Shown: positions 19,087 through 29,443 of the stretch, piece after piece
Position numbering within the stretch: the first letter of the stretch is position 1
Layout of the letters: each line of letters begins with the position of its first letter
Assembly: GCA_001704765.1 (NCBI GenBank)
Contig: MBFK01000061.1
Coordinates: forward strand, 248,001 to 312,000
Source: Sinorhizobium shofinae
GTDB lineage: Bacteria > Pseudomonadota > Alphaproteobacteria > Rhizobiales > Rhizobiaceae
DNA: 64,000 nt
Reading direction: 5' to 3'
The notes under the pieces: model-generated
What the model was told of the DNA's origin: nothing
What the model saw: only the letters and a program-made list of their open reading frames with translations
Database searches by the model: none
Made by a program: the position numbers and the translations under genes

Positions 19087-19959
19087 ATGAACGTCGTGAC
19101 AACCATTCCCACCGATATCACCCCGGACGGCACCGATTACGACACGGTGAGGCACGTCATCGAGATGCTGACGGAGGATTACCGCGATCAGCCGTCGCTC
19201 GAAACGATCGCCCGCCGCCTCCGCCAGTCGCCGACGCAACTCCAGAAGGTCTTCACCCGCTGGGCCGGTCTTTCGCCGAAGGCCTTCCTGCAGGCAGTCA
19301 CGCTCGACCATGCCAAGCGGCTCCTGCGGCAGGAGGGCATGCCGCTGCTCGAGACCAGCATCGAGGTCGGGCTCTCCGGCCCCGGGCGGCTCCACGACCT
19401 CTTCGTCACGCATGAGGCGATGTCGCCCGGCGAGTGGAAGGCCCGCGGCGCCGGCTTGACGATCCGCTACGGCTTCCACCCCTCTCCCTTCGGCACGGCG
19501 CTGGTAATGGTGACCGATCGCGGCCTCGCGGGCCTTGCCTTTGCCGATACCGGCGAGGAGCGTGCGAGCTTCGAGGACATGGCCGGCCGCTGGCCGAACG
19601 CCACCTATCTGGAAGACAGCGCGGCAACGGCACGCTATGCGGCGCGCATCTTCAACCCTGAGCGCTGGCGCGCCGACGAGCCGCTGAACATCGTCCTGAT
19701 CGGCTCGGATTTCCAGATTCGGGTCTGGCAGGCGCTGTTGAACATTCCGCTCGGCAAGGCCACGACCTATTCGAAGATCGCCGGCGAAATCGGCCAGCCC
19801 ACGGCTTCACGCGCCGTCGGCGCGGCAGTCGGGCGCAATCCGATTTCCTTCGTCGTGCCCTGCCACCGGGCGCTCGGCAAGGGCGGCGAGCTCACCGGCT
19901 ACCATTGGGGGCTGACGCGAAAGCGGGCGATCCTTGGCTGGGAAGCGGGAAAAGCGTGA
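19087..19959 (+). CDS. AraC HTH-methylguanine methyltransferase fusion (Ada-like, lacking Ada N domain)
   Basis: A 290-residue fusion. Residues about 18-118 form an AraC-type helix-turn-helix (SLETIARRLRQSPTQLQKVF and the second helix region near SPKAFLQAV). The rest is O6-alkylguanine-DNA alkyltransferase with acceptor Cys259 in VVPCHRALG and the RAVGAAVGRNP helix. The N-terminal phosphotriester-sensing domain of E. coli Ada, with its four Cys, is absent. It should repair O6-methylguanine by suicide alkyl transfer; whether it also acts as a regulator is open. ATG follows AGGAGATG. A strong palindrome ends the gene. Confidence 0.92.
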   Translation: MNVVTTIPTDITPDGTDYDTVRHVIEMLTEDYRDQPSLETIARRLRQSPTQLQKVFTRWAGLSPKAFLQAVTLDHAKRLLRQEGMPLLETSIEVGLSGPGRLHDLFVTHEAMSPGEWKARGAGLTIRYGFHPSPFGTALVMVTDRGLAGLAFADTGEERASFEDMAGRWPNATYLEDSAATARYAARIFNPERWRADEPLNIVLIGSDFQIRVWQALLNIPLGKATTYSKIAGEIGQPTASRAVGAAVGRNPISFVVPCHRALGKGGELTGYHWGLTRKRAILGWEAGKA

Positions 19960-19969
19960 GACGAAAAAA

Positions 19970-19987
19970 GGGGCGCCGCGGCGCCCC
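19970..19987. terminator. Bidirectional terminator between the Ada-like gene and gpmA
   Basis: A perfect 18-base palindrome (GGGGCGCC-GC-GGCGCCCC). On the minus strand it runs into CTTTTTTC, which suits gpmA; on the plus strand it is followed by TCTTGCTT. Confidence 0.8.
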
Positions 19988-20014
19988 TCTTGCTTGGATG
20001 GAGGATTTGGGCGC

Positions 20015-20650
20015 TCAGTGCGCGCCCGACATGTCGCCGAGCACTTCCTTGGACGCGACGGTTGAATCCGCCTTGAGCTTGTAGATCATCGGTACGCCGG
20101 TGGCGAGGTTAAGGTTCAAGACCTGCTCCTTGGTCAAGTGGTCGAGCACCATCACCAGAGACCGCAGCGAATTGCCGTGCGCGGCGACCAGCACCTTCTC
20201 GCCGGCCAGCACGCGCGGCAGGATTTCGGTCAGGTAATAGGGCCAGACACGGGCGCCCGTATCGCGCAGGCTCTCGCCGCCGGGCGGCGGCACGTCATAG
20301 GAGCGGCGCCAGATATGGACCTGCTCTTCGCCCCATTTCGCGCGGGCATCGTCCTTGTTGAGGCCGGAGAGATCGCCATAGTCGCGCTCGTTGAGCGCCT
20401 GGTCGCGGATCGTTTCGAGCGAGGACTGGCCGACGGCGTCGAGCACCATCTGGCAGGTGCGCTGGGCGCGGATGAGCGCGGACGTGAAGGCGATGTCGAA
20501 TTTGATGCCGTATTCGGCAAGCGCCTTGCCGCCGGCCTTTGCCTCCTCGACGCCAAGCTCGGTCAGGTCCGGATCACGCCAGCCGGTGAAAAGGTTCTTA
20601 AGGTTCCATTCGCTCTGGCCGTGCCGGACGAGGACGAGAGTGCCGCTCAT
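20015..20650 (-). CDS. gpmA: 2,3-bisphosphoglycerate-dependent phosphoglycerate mutase
   Basis: A 211-residue histidine phosphatase-fold enzyme interconverting 3- and 2-phosphoglycerate in glycolysis and gluconeogenesis. [10 protein letters not shown] carries phospho-acceptor His10, [10 protein letters not shown] and the second active-site His in [10 protein letters not shown] are present. It is somewhat shorter than the 250 residues of E. coli GpmA, as usual in alphaproteobacteria. Start at the ATG at 20650; the open frame further up runs into dapB's end. It lies 28 bp after dapB on the same strand and ends before a strong terminator. Confidence 0.97.
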   Translation of the reverse strand: MSGTLVLVRHGQSEWNLKNLFTGWRDPDLTELGVEEAKAGGKALAEYGIKFDIAFTSALIRAQRTCQMVLDAVGQSSLETIRDQALNERDYGDLSGLNKDDARAKWGEEQVHIWRRSYDVPPPGGESLRDTGARVWPYYLTEILPRVLAGEKVLVAAHGNSLRSLVMVLDHLTKEQVLNLNLATGVPMIYKLKADSTVASKEVLGDMSGAH

Positions 20651-20678
20651 TTCGATTTCCTCTTGAGAGTTTGACGTG

Positions 20679-21497
20679 TTAGTTGAGCCCGAGTACATCG
20701 AGCATGGAATAGAAGCCTGGCTTCTGGTTGCGGCCCCAAAGGGCCGCCGCGACGGCGCCGCGCGCAAAGATCGAGCGATCCGTGGCGCTGTGCGACAGCG
20801 TCACCATTTCACCCTCGCCAGCAAGAATCACGGAGTGCTCGCCGACGACCGAACCGCCGCGCAGCGTGGCGAAGCCGATCGTGCCTTGCGGTCGGGGACC
20901 GGTGTGGCCGTCGCGCACCTTGACGGAATGATCCGCAAGATCGATGCCGCGTCCCTTCGCCGCCGCCTCGCCGAGCAGCAGCGCCGTGCCCGAAGGCGCG
21001 TCGACCTTGTGCTTGTGGTGCATCTCGACAATCTCGATGTCCCAATCGGCCGGCCCCAGCGCGCGCGCCGCCTTCTCCGTGAGCACGCCCAGGAGGTTGA
21101 CGCCGAGGCTCATATTGCCCGACTTGACGACGCGTGAATGGCGGGCGGCCGCGCGGATCTTCGCCTCGTCATCCGCAGTGCATCCGGTCGTGCCGATGAC
21201 ATGGACGATGCGCGCCTGTGCCGCGAGACCGGCGAATTCGACGGTTCCCGCCGGCGCGGTGAAATCGAGCACCCCCTCCGCCTCCACGAAGGCTTCGAGC
21301 GGCTTGTCGGTGATCGGGACGCCGATCGGCCCGAGACCTGCGAGTTCGCCAGCGTCACGGCCGATGAAGGGTGAGTTCGACCGCTCGATAGCGGCATGCA
21401 GACGCACGCCGCTCGTCGCGTGAACGATCCGGATCAGCGTCTGGCCCATCCGACCGGCCGCGCCGACCACCACGAGCTTCATGTCCGTTTCGCTCAT
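20679..21497 (-). CDS. dapB: 4-hydroxy-tetrahydrodipicolinate reductase
   Basis: A 272-residue enzyme of lysine and diaminopimelate synthesis, reducing the DapA product with NAD(P)H. The Rossmann motif is [13 protein letters not shown] near residue 10, and the catalytic stretch is [15 protein letters not shown] with the His pair and Lys. The ATG at 21497 (MSETDMKL) follows GAGGAAATTTGACG. It is downstream of the ABC exporter gene (17 bp) and upstream of gpmA. Confidence 0.98.
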   Translation of the reverse strand: MSETDMKLVVVGAAGRMGQTLIRIVHATSGVRLHAAIERSNSPFIGRDAGELAGLGPIGVPITDKPLEAFVEAEGVLDFTAPAGTVEFAGLAAQARIVHVIGTTGCTADDEAKIRAAARHSRVVKSGNMSLGVNLLGVLTEKAARALGPADWDIEIVEMHHKHKVDAPSGTALLLGEAAAKGRGIDLADHSVKVRDGHTGPRPQGTIGFATLRGGSVVGEHSVILAGEGEMVTLSHSATDRSIFARGAVAAALWGRNQKPGFYSMLDVLGLN

Positions 21498-21514
21498 CGT
21501 CAAATTTCCTCGTG

Positions 21515-23320
21515 CTATAGGATTTGTGCTTCAGCGGGTCCGTCCGCGCTACTGCCCTGCAGATTGTGGAGGCGAGCGTAGAGTCCGTCCGGCCGCCGTG
21601 CAAGCTCCTCATGCGACCCCTCCTCGACGACCTTGCCGTCCTTCATCACGACGATCTTGTCGGCGTTGACGACGGTCGAGAGCCGGTGGGCGATGACGAT
21701 CACGGTACGCCCGCTCATCGCTTGTTCGAGGGCCTTTTGCACGGCTGCCTCCGACTCGGTGTCGAGCGCCGAGGTCGCCTCGTCGAGAAGGAGGATGGGG
21801 GCATTGCGCACGAGCGCACGGGCGATCGACAGGCGCTGGCGCTGGCCGCCGGAAAGGGTCACGCCATGTTCACCGACGGGCGTGTCGTAGCCCTGCGGCT
21901 GCGCCAAGATGAAGTCATGCGCATAGGCGAGGCGTGCGGCCTCCTCGATCTCCGCGTCGGTGGCATCCGGCCGGCCGTAGCGGATGTTGTCGCGGATCGA
22001 GCCTTCGAAGAGATAAGGCTGCTGCGAGACATAGGCGAGACCGTTGCGCAGCGACTGCTTGGTGACGCCGGCTATGTCCTGGCCATCGATGAGGATCGCA
22101 CCCGACAGCGGATCGTAGAAGCGCGGGATGAGGCTGATGATGGTAGACTTGCCGGCCCCGGAGGGGCCGACCAGCGCCGTGGTCTTGCCGCCCTCGGCAC
22201 GGAAGCTGACGCCTTTCAGGATCTCCTCGCCGTTGCCATAGGCGAAGCGCACGTCGCGCAGTTCGACCGTCGCCTCGCCGAGCTTCAGCTCGGTCGCGTC
22301 GGGACGGTCCCGCTGATGCGGAACCGTGTCGAGGATCTCGTAGATCATGCGGGCATTGACGGCGGCGCGCTCCAGCGACACCTGCAGCCGCGCCAGACGT
22401 CGCGCCGGGTCATAGGCCATGAGCAGAGCGGTAACAAACGCAAAAAACGCGCCGGGCGGCACGTTGCCATAGATCGAGCGGAAGGCGGCATAGGCGAGCA
22501 CGCTCGAGATCGCCAACCCGGCAAAGGTCTCCGTCATCGGCGCCGTGCGCTCGCTCAGGCGCGCGATGCGGTTTGCGCGGTTTTCGGCCCGGTCGATGAT
22601 CGTCTCGACCTTGCGGCGCAGTTCGTTTTCCATCGTGAAGGCTTTGACGATGGTGATCCCCTGGATCGTCTCCTGCATCGCACCAAGAACGCGGCTGTTC
22701 ACCTCGACGGCCTCGCGGGTCGCCAGCCGCAAGCGCTTGGAAACGTAGCGCAGCCCGAGAAGCAAGGGCGGCGCGACGAAGAACACGATAAGCGAAAGCA
22801 GCCAGTCCTTGCTGAACATGACGCCGACCAGGCCGATCAAGGTCAGGAAGTCCCGAGCGATCGACGTGACCGTCATATTGAGCACGTCGCGGATACCGCT
22901 GACGTTCTGGCTGATCTTGGCGGCAAGCTGCGCCGAGCGTTGCTCGTGGAAATAGCCGACGCTGAGCGCCATGAGGTGCGCGTAAAGCCGGCGCTGATAG
23001 CGCGCCACGATGTTGTTGCCGATCTTCGACAGCGCAACCGCCTGCCCGTAAGTCGCGAGACCACGCAGCACGAAAGCGGCGAAGATGGCGCCGCAGATCG
23101 CAAGGACGATGTCGGCCCGCCGATTGGCGAAGGCCTCGTTGATCACGGTTTCCATGATCCAGGCCGTGAAGCCCGTTGTTGCCGCCACCACCATGAGGCA
23201 GGCGATGGCAAAGGCATAGCCGCGAATGTGGTCGCGGCCGTTTTCGGCGATGACTCGTCGCAAGATTCCGGTGATCGTCTCGGAGTCGACTGCGCGCTGT
23301 TGTCTGTCCCTAGCGTTCAA
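21515..23320 (-). CDS. ABC exporter, fused membrane and ATPase domains (MsbA/lipid A type)
   Basis: About 600 residues: six membrane helices (to about residue 300) joined to one ATPase domain with Walker [10 protein letters not shown], signature [15 protein letters not shown] and Walker [13 protein letters not shown]. It works as a homodimer. The layout matches MsbA-like lipid or drug exporters; the cargo is not shown. No good ATG exists near the N-terminus. I take the TTG at 23320 (after AGGGAAGACGGG); an in-frame GTG at 23368 would add 16 residues. It may be cotranscribed with glk and mgsA upstream and dapB downstream. Confidence 0.92.
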   Translation of the reverse strand: MNARDRQQRAVDSETITGILRRVIAENGRDHIRGYAFAIACLMVVAATTGFTAWIMETVINEAFANRRADIVLAICGAIFAAFVLRGLATYGQAVALSKIGNNIVARYQRRLYAHLMALSVGYFHEQRSAQLAAKISQNVSGIRDVLNMTVTSIARDFLTLIGLVGVMFSKDWLLSLIVFFVAPPLLLGLRYVSKRLRLATREAVEVNSRVLGAMQETIQGITIVKAFTMENELRRKVETIIDRAENRANRIARLSERTAPMTETFAGLAISSVLAYAAFRSIYGNVPPGAFFAFVTALLMAYDPARRLARLQVSLERAAVNARMIYEILDTVPHQRDRPDATELKLGEATVELRDVRFAYGNGEEILKGVSFRAEGGKTTALVGPSGAGKSTIISLIPRFYDPLSGAILIDGQDIAGVTKQSLRNGLAYVSQQPYLFEGSIRDNIRYGRPDATDAEIEEAARLAYAHDFILAQPQGYDTPVGEHGVTLSGGQRQRLSIARALVRNAPILLLDEATSALDTESEAAVQKALEQAMSGRTVIVIAHRLSTVVNADKIVVMKDGKVVEEGSHEELARRPDGLYARLHNLQGSSADGPAEAQIL

Positions 23321-23430
23321 AAAGCCCGTCTTCCCTGGCCTGCTGCGGCTGCCGGTCGCCGGCACCACGTGTCGGGCGCTCTATAGTGGTTTGAAGCCTT
23401 TTTGGCGAGTCTTTGCGTCGGCCGGCGTGT

Positions 23431-24450
23431 TCAGCTTCTCCAGCGCCGTCCCTCCATTGCAACACCGAAATCTCGCGGCGCGCGTGCGAAGGCGGCAAGC
23501 CCGGAAAGCGCCGCCATGGGATGGACGACCGCAAAAGTGGGAATCGTTCGCATCAGCGCCGAGTGCGGTGCCTTGTCCTCGAAGGCGGCACGGAATTCCG
23601 GTTTCATCAGCGCCGACAATATCTTCTGCGAAATGCCGCCGGCCAGGAAGACGCCACCGCGCGCCATGAAGATCAGCGCCATGTCTCCGGCAACACGCCC
23701 GAGGTAGGTGCAGAACAGCGACACGGTCTCGACCGCCGCCGGGTCCTCCCCCGAAAGTGCACTGGTCGTCACCTCCGCCTGATCCTTGAGCGACGGCTCC
23801 AGGCCATCGGCCGCGCAAACGGCGCGGTAGAGATTCATAATGCCGCGTCCGCAAAGGATCTGTTCACCCGCCATGCGGCCCTCGATGGGATCGAGGAACG
23901 GCCAAATCCGGAAATCGCGCTTGCTGCGCGGGCCGATATCGACATGCCCGCCTTCGCCCGGCACCGGAATCCAGGTGTCCTGCGCAAAGACCAGACCGGC
24001 GACGCCGAGCCCGGTTCCGGGGCCGAGCACCACACGCGAACTGCGCGGCCGCACGCTGCCGCCGCCGATCTGCACGATGTCTCCGTCGGCCGGCGCGGCA
24101 ATGGCGAGCGCCTGCGCTTCGAAGTCGTTGATGACCAGCACGTCTTGCAGTCCGAGCCCCGCCAGCATGTCCTTCGGCCGGATCACCCAGCCGGCGTTGG
24201 TCAACGGAATCTCGTCGCTCTTGATCGGCCCCGCCACGGCGAGGATCGCCGAGCGAGGCTTTTCGGAGATCTTGTCGAGGATGCTCTTCTGCAGCGCTTC
24301 CTCGATGGTCGCAAAGTCACCCGTCTTGATCGGCGGCAGCTGCCTCGGCTCCGCAGCGGCATCGACGACCAATGCGAAACGGGCATTCGTGCCACCGATA
24401 TCGCCGATCAAGATCGGAAAAGAGAAGCTGTGGTCACTCGCACTGGGCAT
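23431..24450 (-). CDS. glk: Glucokinase
   Basis: A 339-residue Glk-type kinase phosphorylating glucose. The phosphate-binding GDIGGTNAR (16-24), the catalytic Asp109 in [19 protein letters not shown] and the glucose-binding [12 protein letters not shown] are present. Start at the ATG at 24450; a much longer frame to 24780 overlaps mgsA and is spurious. It lies 44 bp after mgsA on the same strand. Confidence 0.96.
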   Translation of the reverse strand: MPSASDHSFSFPILIGDIGGTNARFALVVDAAAEPRQLPPIKTGDFATIEEALQKSILDKISEKPRSAILAVAGPIKSDEIPLTNAGWVIRPKDMLAGLGLQDVLVINDFEAQALAIAAPADGDIVQIGGGSVRPRSSRVVLGPGTGLGVAGLVFAQDTWIPVPGEGGHVDIGPRSKRDFRIWPFLDPIEGRMAGEQILCGRGIMNLYRAVCAADGLEPSLKDQAEVTTSALSGEDPAAVETVSLFCTYLGRVAGDMALIFMARGGVFLAGGISQKILSALMKPEFRAAFEDKAPHSALMRTIPTFAVVHPMAALSGLAAFARAPRDFGVAMEGRRWRS

Positions 24451-24494
24451 GGCAGATCCGTCCTGATCGCGGCGTGAATTGTTCCTGAGATGTA

Positions 24495-24875
24495 TCAGTT
24501 GCGCCTGAAGTCGATCAACTGCTCGGCGGTCGCGCGATTGAGCGCCATCGGAATATCGTAGACGATCGCGAGACGCATCAGCGCCTTGACGTCGACGTCG
24601 TGCGGCATGGCGGTCAGCGGGTCGACGAAAAAGATGAGGCAGTCCACGTCGCCGGTGGCGATCAATGCGCCGATCTGCTGGTCGCCGCCGAGCGGTCCGC
24701 TTTTCAGCCGCGTGACGTCGAGGCCGGGGCAGGCGTCGAGGACGCGGCCGCCGGTCGTCCCCGTCGCAACGATCTTCCAACCGGAAAGCGTCGCCTCGTG
24801 CGCCTTGGCGAAGGCGGCAAGGTCATCCTTCTTCTGATCATGGGCGATCAGGGCGAGACATTTGCGATCTGCCAT
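24495..24875 (-). CDS. mgsA: Methylglyoxal synthase
   Basis: A 126-residue enzyme converting dihydroxyacetone phosphate to methylglyoxal and phosphate, a bypass that relieves sugar-phosphate stress. LIAHDQKK, the phosphate site [17 protein letters not shown] with catalytic Asp65, and [13 protein letters not shown] are all present. Start MADRKCL at 24875. It precedes glk, which fits a role at the entry of glycolysis when phosphate runs short. Confidence 0.96.
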   Translation of the reverse strand: MADRKCLALIAHDQKKDDLAAFAKAHEATLSGWKIVATGTTGGRVLDACPGLDVTRLKSGPLGGDQQIGALIATGDVDCLIFFVDPLTAMPHDVDVKALMRLAIVYDIPMALNRATAEQLIDFRRN

Positions 24876-25023
24876 GCGGCGTCCCCGGCAAGCTCTCGAG
24901 GACCGGAGCGGAAAGCACGGCGCGATCACACTTCCGGTCCGAATTTAAATCGATTTGAACGCCTATACATGAGTGCCATGAAATTGCAAAGGCACTTGTG
25001 GGCGCGCCCTTTCCCGAAGCTGG

Positions 25024-26091
25024 CTACTGGAGAGCGGGACGCGGCAGCGGCACCGGTATGTTAGCGAGCGGCGCTTCGTCGGTGGCGCCGATGACGGACT
25101 CGATGCTCGTCGCCGCGGCGGGAATGGCGGCTGGAGCACTATAGGCTGTGCCGTAGGTCGCCTGCTGTTCGGAGCCCGGCGCGGGGCCGTTCAACACCAG
25201 GGCGCAGGCCTTCGGCAGGTCGCCGAGCGTCGCAAATTTGGGCTTTGGCGGTTTCTCGCCAGGTTTCTTCTTCGGCTTTGCCCAGGGTTCGTCGGTAAAC
25301 CACCAGGCGAGCGACTTGTCGCAGCCGTCGCCGGCCGGCACCGCGGCCTGATCCTTGCAGCCTTGCGAGCCGGCCGGGCATTTGATGCGAATATGGAAAT
25401 GGTAGTCGTGGCCATAGATCGGCCGGACCTTACCGAGCGCCGAGCGATCGCCTCTCCAGGTGTCGCAGAGCTTCTTCTTGATGGCCGGATTGACGAAGAC
25501 GCGCTCGACCTCGGGGTAGCTCGCCGCCATCATGATCAGCCGGGCATGGGCAGGGGTCCAGACGGACGGGTCAATCGTCAGGAACTTGCTCTTGTCGAGC
25601 ATGGAGGTCGCGGAAATCGATTCGCGCTCCTGATAGCTGAGCGTCTTCTGCGGCATCCGCGTCAGCCAGATGTCGGCGTCGAGCCCGATCTGGTGCGAGG
25701 CATGGCCCGACAGCATCGGGCCGCCACGCGGCTGCGAGATATCGCCGAGCAGGAGACCGGGCCAGCCGATCCTTTCGGCGGCGTCATGGGAGAAGCGCTC
25801 GATCAGCGCGATCATCTCCGGATGCCCCCAGCGCCGGTTGCGCGACAGGCGCATCGCCTGCCACGTCGGGCCGTCGGTGGGGATGGCGATGCCGCCGGCC
25901 AGGCAGCCCTTGGAATAGAACCCGTAAGACGTCGGCGCCGCCTCGGTCGGCAAGGCCTTGGCGCCGAAGAGTTCCTTGGCGGGCGTGCCGTCCGCCGAGG
26001 CGGCATCGGTCGAAAGCAGGCCCGCGCTGACGGCCAAGGCCAGCAGCGCGAAGCCGCAGCGTCGAAGCGCAGCACGGTTATCAAGTCCCAT
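25024..26091 (-). CDS. mepA: Penicillin-insensitive murein endopeptidase (MepA family)
   Basis: A 355-residue periplasmic LAS-type metallopeptidase cleaving D-Ala-DAP cross-links in peptidoglycan. A signal peptide is followed by a domain with the zinc ligands in GHASHQIGLDADIW and GHDYHFHIRI, and paired Cys as in E. coli MepA. A Lys/Pro-rich linker (KPKKKPGEKPPKPK) and a low-complexity Ala/Pro tail extend the C-terminus. Start taken at MGLDNRAALRR (26091) after GGGGATGG; MGDG at 26103 is possible. Divergent from yejA. Confidence 0.93.
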   Translation of the reverse strand: MGLDNRAALRRCGFALLALAVSAGLLSTDAASADGTPAKELFGAKALPTEAAPTSYGFYSKGCLAGGIAIPTDGPTWQAMRLSRNRRWGHPEMIALIERFSHDAAERIGWPGLLLGDISQPRGGPMLSGHASHQIGLDADIWLTRMPQKTLSYQERESISATSMLDKSKFLTIDPSVWTPAHARLIMMAASYPEVERVFVNPAIKKKLCDTWRGDRSALGKVRPIYGHDYHFHIRIKCPAGSQGCKDQAAVPAGDGCDKSLAWWFTDEPWAKPKKKPGEKPPKPKFATLGDLPKACALVLNGPAPGSEQQATYGTAYSAPAAIPAAATSIESVIGATDEAPLANIPVPLPRPALQ

Positions 26092-26294
26092 TCCATCCCC
26101 CATCGGCAGCGACGCGAAACACGCGGGCACATCCCGCCGGTTCTATTCTGATTCGCCGCGGTTGCATCAGCCTTGCGACTCACCTGGATGTGACTCAAAA
26201 ATTTCGCCTGATTTTGGGCAAGTCCTGTCAATTGCCGCGATTTCGCCTATTCTGGTTTTCAAGAATTGTCGAAAATACGAGGAGAAACGGCAGG

Positions 26295-28148
26295 ATGCTG
26301 GATTGTGGCGGTATTGGACGAACGACGCTGGCGACCGCTTTCCTGGCAATGTCCCTGCTCCTGGCACCATCGGCAGAAGCTCAAGAGCAACCGGTCAGGC
26401 ATCACGGCCTGTCGCTCATCGGCGAGCTCAAATATCCGCCCGGCTTCAAGCATTTCGACTATGCAAATCCCGATGCCCCGAAAGGCGGCGACATCAGGCT
26501 CTCACAGACAGGCACCTTCGACAGCTTCAACCCGCTTCTGGTGAAGGGTGAAACGGCGGTCGGCCTTGCGCTCGTCTTCGACACGCTGATGAAGCGAGCC
26601 GACGACGAGATTTCGACCGCCTACGGACTTCTCGCCGAGAGCGTTTCCTATCCCAACGACATCTCGTCGGCGACCTTCCGCCTGCGGCCGGAGGCGAAAT
26701 GGGCGGACGGCAAACCAGTGACCCCCGAGGACATCGTCTTCAGTTTCGAGAAGGCAAAGGAACTCAACCCGCTTTATCAAAGCTACTACGGACATGTCGT
26801 GAAGGCGGAGAAGACCGGCGATCGCGACGTCACCTTCCGCTTCGACGAGAAAAACAATCGCGAGCTGCCCCATATCCTTGGCGAATTCCTGATCGTCCCG
26901 AAGCATTGGTGGGAAGGCACCGGGCCGGACGGCAAGCAGCGCGACATCACCCGCACGACGCTCGAGCCCGTCATGGGTTCGGGCCCCTATCGCATCGCTT
27001 CCTTCTCCCCCGGCGGCACGATCCGCTACGAGCGGCGCGACGACTATTGGGGTGCCTCGCTCAACGTCAATGTCGGGCAGAACAACTTCAACTCGATCAG
27101 CTACTCCTTCTTCGGCGATCGCGATGTCGAATTCGAGGCCTTCCGTTCCGGCAACACCGATTTCTGGACCGAGAACCAGGCAATGCGCTGGGCGACCGGC
27201 TTCGATTTCCCAGCGGTGAAAGAGGGCCGCGTCAAACGCGAGGAAGTCCCCAATCCCTTCCGGGCGACGGGTGTGATGCAGGCGATGGTCCCGAACATGC
27301 GCCGCAAGCCTTTCGACGACGAGCGCGTGCGCCAGGCGCTGAACTACGCATTCGATTTTGAGGAACTGAACCGAACGGTGTTCTTCAATCAGTACCAGCG
27401 CGTGAACAGTTTCTTCTTCGGCACCGAGCTTGCCTCATCTGGCCTGCCCGAAGGCGGGGAACTGAAGATCCTGAATGAGGTCAAGGACCTCGTGCCGGCC
27501 GAAGTTTTCACCACGCCCTACACCAATCCGGTCGGCGGCACTCCGGAAAAGGCGCGCGACAATCTGCGCCGGGCGATCGCGCTCTTGAAGGAAGCGGGCT
27601 TCGAACTCAAGGGCAACCGCATGATCAACAAGGCGACCGGCAGGCCCTTTAACTTCGAGATTTTACTGAGCAGCCCGGCGCTCGAGCGAGTCGCCCTGCC
27701 CTATGCCCAGAACCTCAAACGAATCGGCATCCAGGCGAGCGTGCGCACCGTCGATCCGTCGCAATATACGAACCGGGAGCGCGCCTTCGACTACGACATG
27801 ACCTGGGAGGTCTGGGGCCAGACCTTGAGCCCCGGAAACGAGCAGGCGGATTCTTGGGGATCGAAGGCGGCCTCGCGCGAAGGGTCCAGGAACTATGCCG
27901 GCATATCCGATCCCGGCGTCGACGCCCTGATCGAGCGCGTCATCTTCGCCAAGGACCGGGAGACGCTCGTCGCGGCCACGAAGGCGCTCGACCGTGTCCT
28001 GCTCGCCCACAATTACGTCATTCCGCTCTACTACAAGCTTAAGGCCAACATCGCCTATTGGGACAAGTTCGGCCGGCCGGCGGAATTGCCGAAATATGCG
28101 ATCGGCTTTCCCGACGTATGGTGGTTCAAGAGCGCCGCCAGCCAATGA
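26295..28148 (+). CDS. yejA: YejA-type peptide ABC transporter substrate-binding protein
   Basis: A 617-residue periplasmic binding protein of the oligopeptide (SBP_bac_5) family with an N-terminal signal peptide (TTLATAFLAMSLLLAPSAEA). Segments such as DTLMKRADDEISTAYGLLAE, WADGKPVTPEDIVFSFE and the C-terminal YAIGFPDVWWF follow E. coli YejA. It delivers peptides to YejB/YejE/YejF encoded downstream. The ATG at 26295 follows GAGGAGAAACGG; the upstream open frame to 26190 is rejected. Confidence 0.96.
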   Translation: MLDCGGIGRTTLATAFLAMSLLLAPSAEAQEQPVRHHGLSLIGELKYPPGFKHFDYANPDAPKGGDIRLSQTGTFDSFNPLLVKGETAVGLALVFDTLMKRADDEISTAYGLLAESVSYPNDISSATFRLRPEAKWADGKPVTPEDIVFSFEKAKELNPLYQSYYGHVVKAEKTGDRDVTFRFDEKNNRELPHILGEFLIVPKHWWEGTGPDGKQRDITRTTLEPVMGSGPYRIASFSPGGTIRYERRDDYWGASLNVNVGQNNFNSISYSFFGDRDVEFEAFRSGNTDFWTENQAMRWATGFDFPAVKEGRVKREEVPNPFRATGVMQAMVPNMRRKPFDDERVRQALNYAFDFEELNRTVFFNQYQRVNSFFFGTELASSGLPEGGELKILNEVKDLVPAEVFTTPYTNPVGGTPEKARDNLRRAIALLKEAGFELKGNRMINKATGRPFNFEILLSSPALERVALPYAQNLKRIGIQASVRTVDPSQYTNRERAFDYDMTWEVWGQTLSPGNEQADSWGSKAASREGSRNYAGISDPGVDALIERVIFAKDRETLVAATKALDRVLLAHNYVIPLYYKLKANIAYWDKFGRPAELPKYAIGFPDVWWFKSAASQ

Positions 28149-28360
28149 AGACTTGCGCTTGAGACCGCTCTCGATTCCAAATGCAGGAAACGAATCACTT
28201 AAATACGGGAGACCGGCGAGACCCGAAGCGCTGGAGCGTGGGTCGATTCGACCCAAATCATCGTGATCCAAGGAGTTGAAGGATTGAGACGAAATAGACG
28301 GCAAGCGCGAACTCCGCAGGTCCTGGCGACCGGCGGCGTCACAATGCCGAGGTCCGCCTG
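28149..28360. other. yejA-yejB intergenic region with a palindrome
   Basis: A 212-bp space inside an operon. It contains a perfect 15-bp dyad, GGGTCGATTCGACCC at 28240-28254, probably part of a repeat or an attenuating hairpin. No gene seen. Confidence 0.5.
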
Positions 28361-29443
28361 ATGGGTGCCTATATCCTGCGCCGGCTGCTCCTGATGATCC
28401 CAACGATCGTCGGGATCATGGCGATCTCCTTCGCCGTCGTGCAGTTCGCGCCGGGCGGCCCGGTGGAGCAGGTGATTTCGGACCTGACCAACGCCGCCGG
28501 TTCCGATCGGCTGTCCGGAACGGGTGGCGATCTCCTGCAGGGGGGCGGGGACGAGGGCGGTCGTTATCGCGGCGCGCAGGGCCTCGATCCCGAATTCATC
28601 GCCAAGCTCGAGAAGCAGTTCGGCTTCGACAAGCCGCCGCTCGAGCGCTTCCTCACCATGATGTGGAACTATAGCCGCTTCGATTTCGGCGAGAGCTTCT
28701 TCCGCAACACCTCCGTCGTCGACCTCATTATCGAGAAGATGCCGGTGTCGATCTCGCTCGGGATCTGGATCCTGATATTTTCCTACGCCATCTCGATCCC
28801 GCTCGGCATCAGAAAGGCGGTTTCCGACGGTTCGACCTTCGATGTCTGGACCTCCGGCGTCATCATTGTCGGCTATGCGGTGCCGAGCTTCCTCTTCGCC
28901 ATTCTGCTGATCGTGATTTTTGCCGGCGGCTCGTTCTTCGACTGGTTCCCATTGCGCGGCCTCGTCTCGGACAATTTCTACGAGCTTCCCTGGTGGCAGA
29001 AGATCCTCGACTACTTCTGGCACATGTCGTTGCCGCTGATCACCCTCCTGCTCTCGGCCTTCGCGACGACGACATTGCTCACCAAGAATTCCTTCATCGA
29101 CGAGATCAAGAAGCAATATGTGACCACGGCGCGCGCCAAGGGGCTCACCGAGCGGCAGGTGCTCTACGGCCATGTCTTCCGCAATGCGATGCTGATCATC
29201 ATTGCCGGCTTTCCCGGCGCCTTCATCTCGGCGTTCTTCACCGGCTCGCTGCTCATCGAATACATCTTCTCACTCGATGGGCTCGGTCGGCTGGGCTACG
29301 ACGCGGTCGTCAAGCGCGACTATCCGATCGTTTTCGCGACGCTCTACATCTTCTCGCTGATGGGCCTCTTTGTCAGCCTCATCTCCGACCTGATCTACAC
29401 CTGGGTCGACCCCCGCATCGACTTCGAGCGGAGGGACGTCTGA
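28361..29443 (+). CDS. yejB: YejB-type peptide ABC transporter permease
   Basis: A 360-residue inner-membrane permease with about six helices and the cytoplasmic EAA-type loop [20 protein letters not shown] that contacts the ATPase. N-terminal [20 protein letters not shown] is typical of DppB/YejB proteins. Its stop overlaps the yejE start (TGATG), so the two are coupled. Part of the yejABEF importer. Confidence 0.96.
   Translation: MGAYILRRLLLMIPTIVGIMAISFAVVQFAPGGPVEQVISDLTNAAGSDRLSGTGGDLLQGGGDEGGRYRGAQGLDPEFIAKLEKQFGFDKPPLERFLTMMWNYSRFDFGESFFRNTSVVDLIIEKMPVSISLGIWILIFSYAISIPLGIRKAVSDGSTFDVWTSGVIIVGYAVPSFLFAILLIVIFAGGSFFDWFPLRGLVSDNFYELPWWQKILDYFWHMSLPLITLLLSAFATTTLLTKNSFIDEIKKQYVTTARAKGLTERQVLYGHVFRNAMLIIIAGFPGAFISAFFTGSLLIEYIFSLDGLGRLGYDAVVKRDYPIVFATLYIFSLMGLFVSLISDLIYTWVDPRIDFERRDV

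Noticed and set aside
21524-23386. A 620-codon plus-strand frame over the ABC exporter
   Set aside because: Antisense shadow; the minus-strand product has all ABC motifs.
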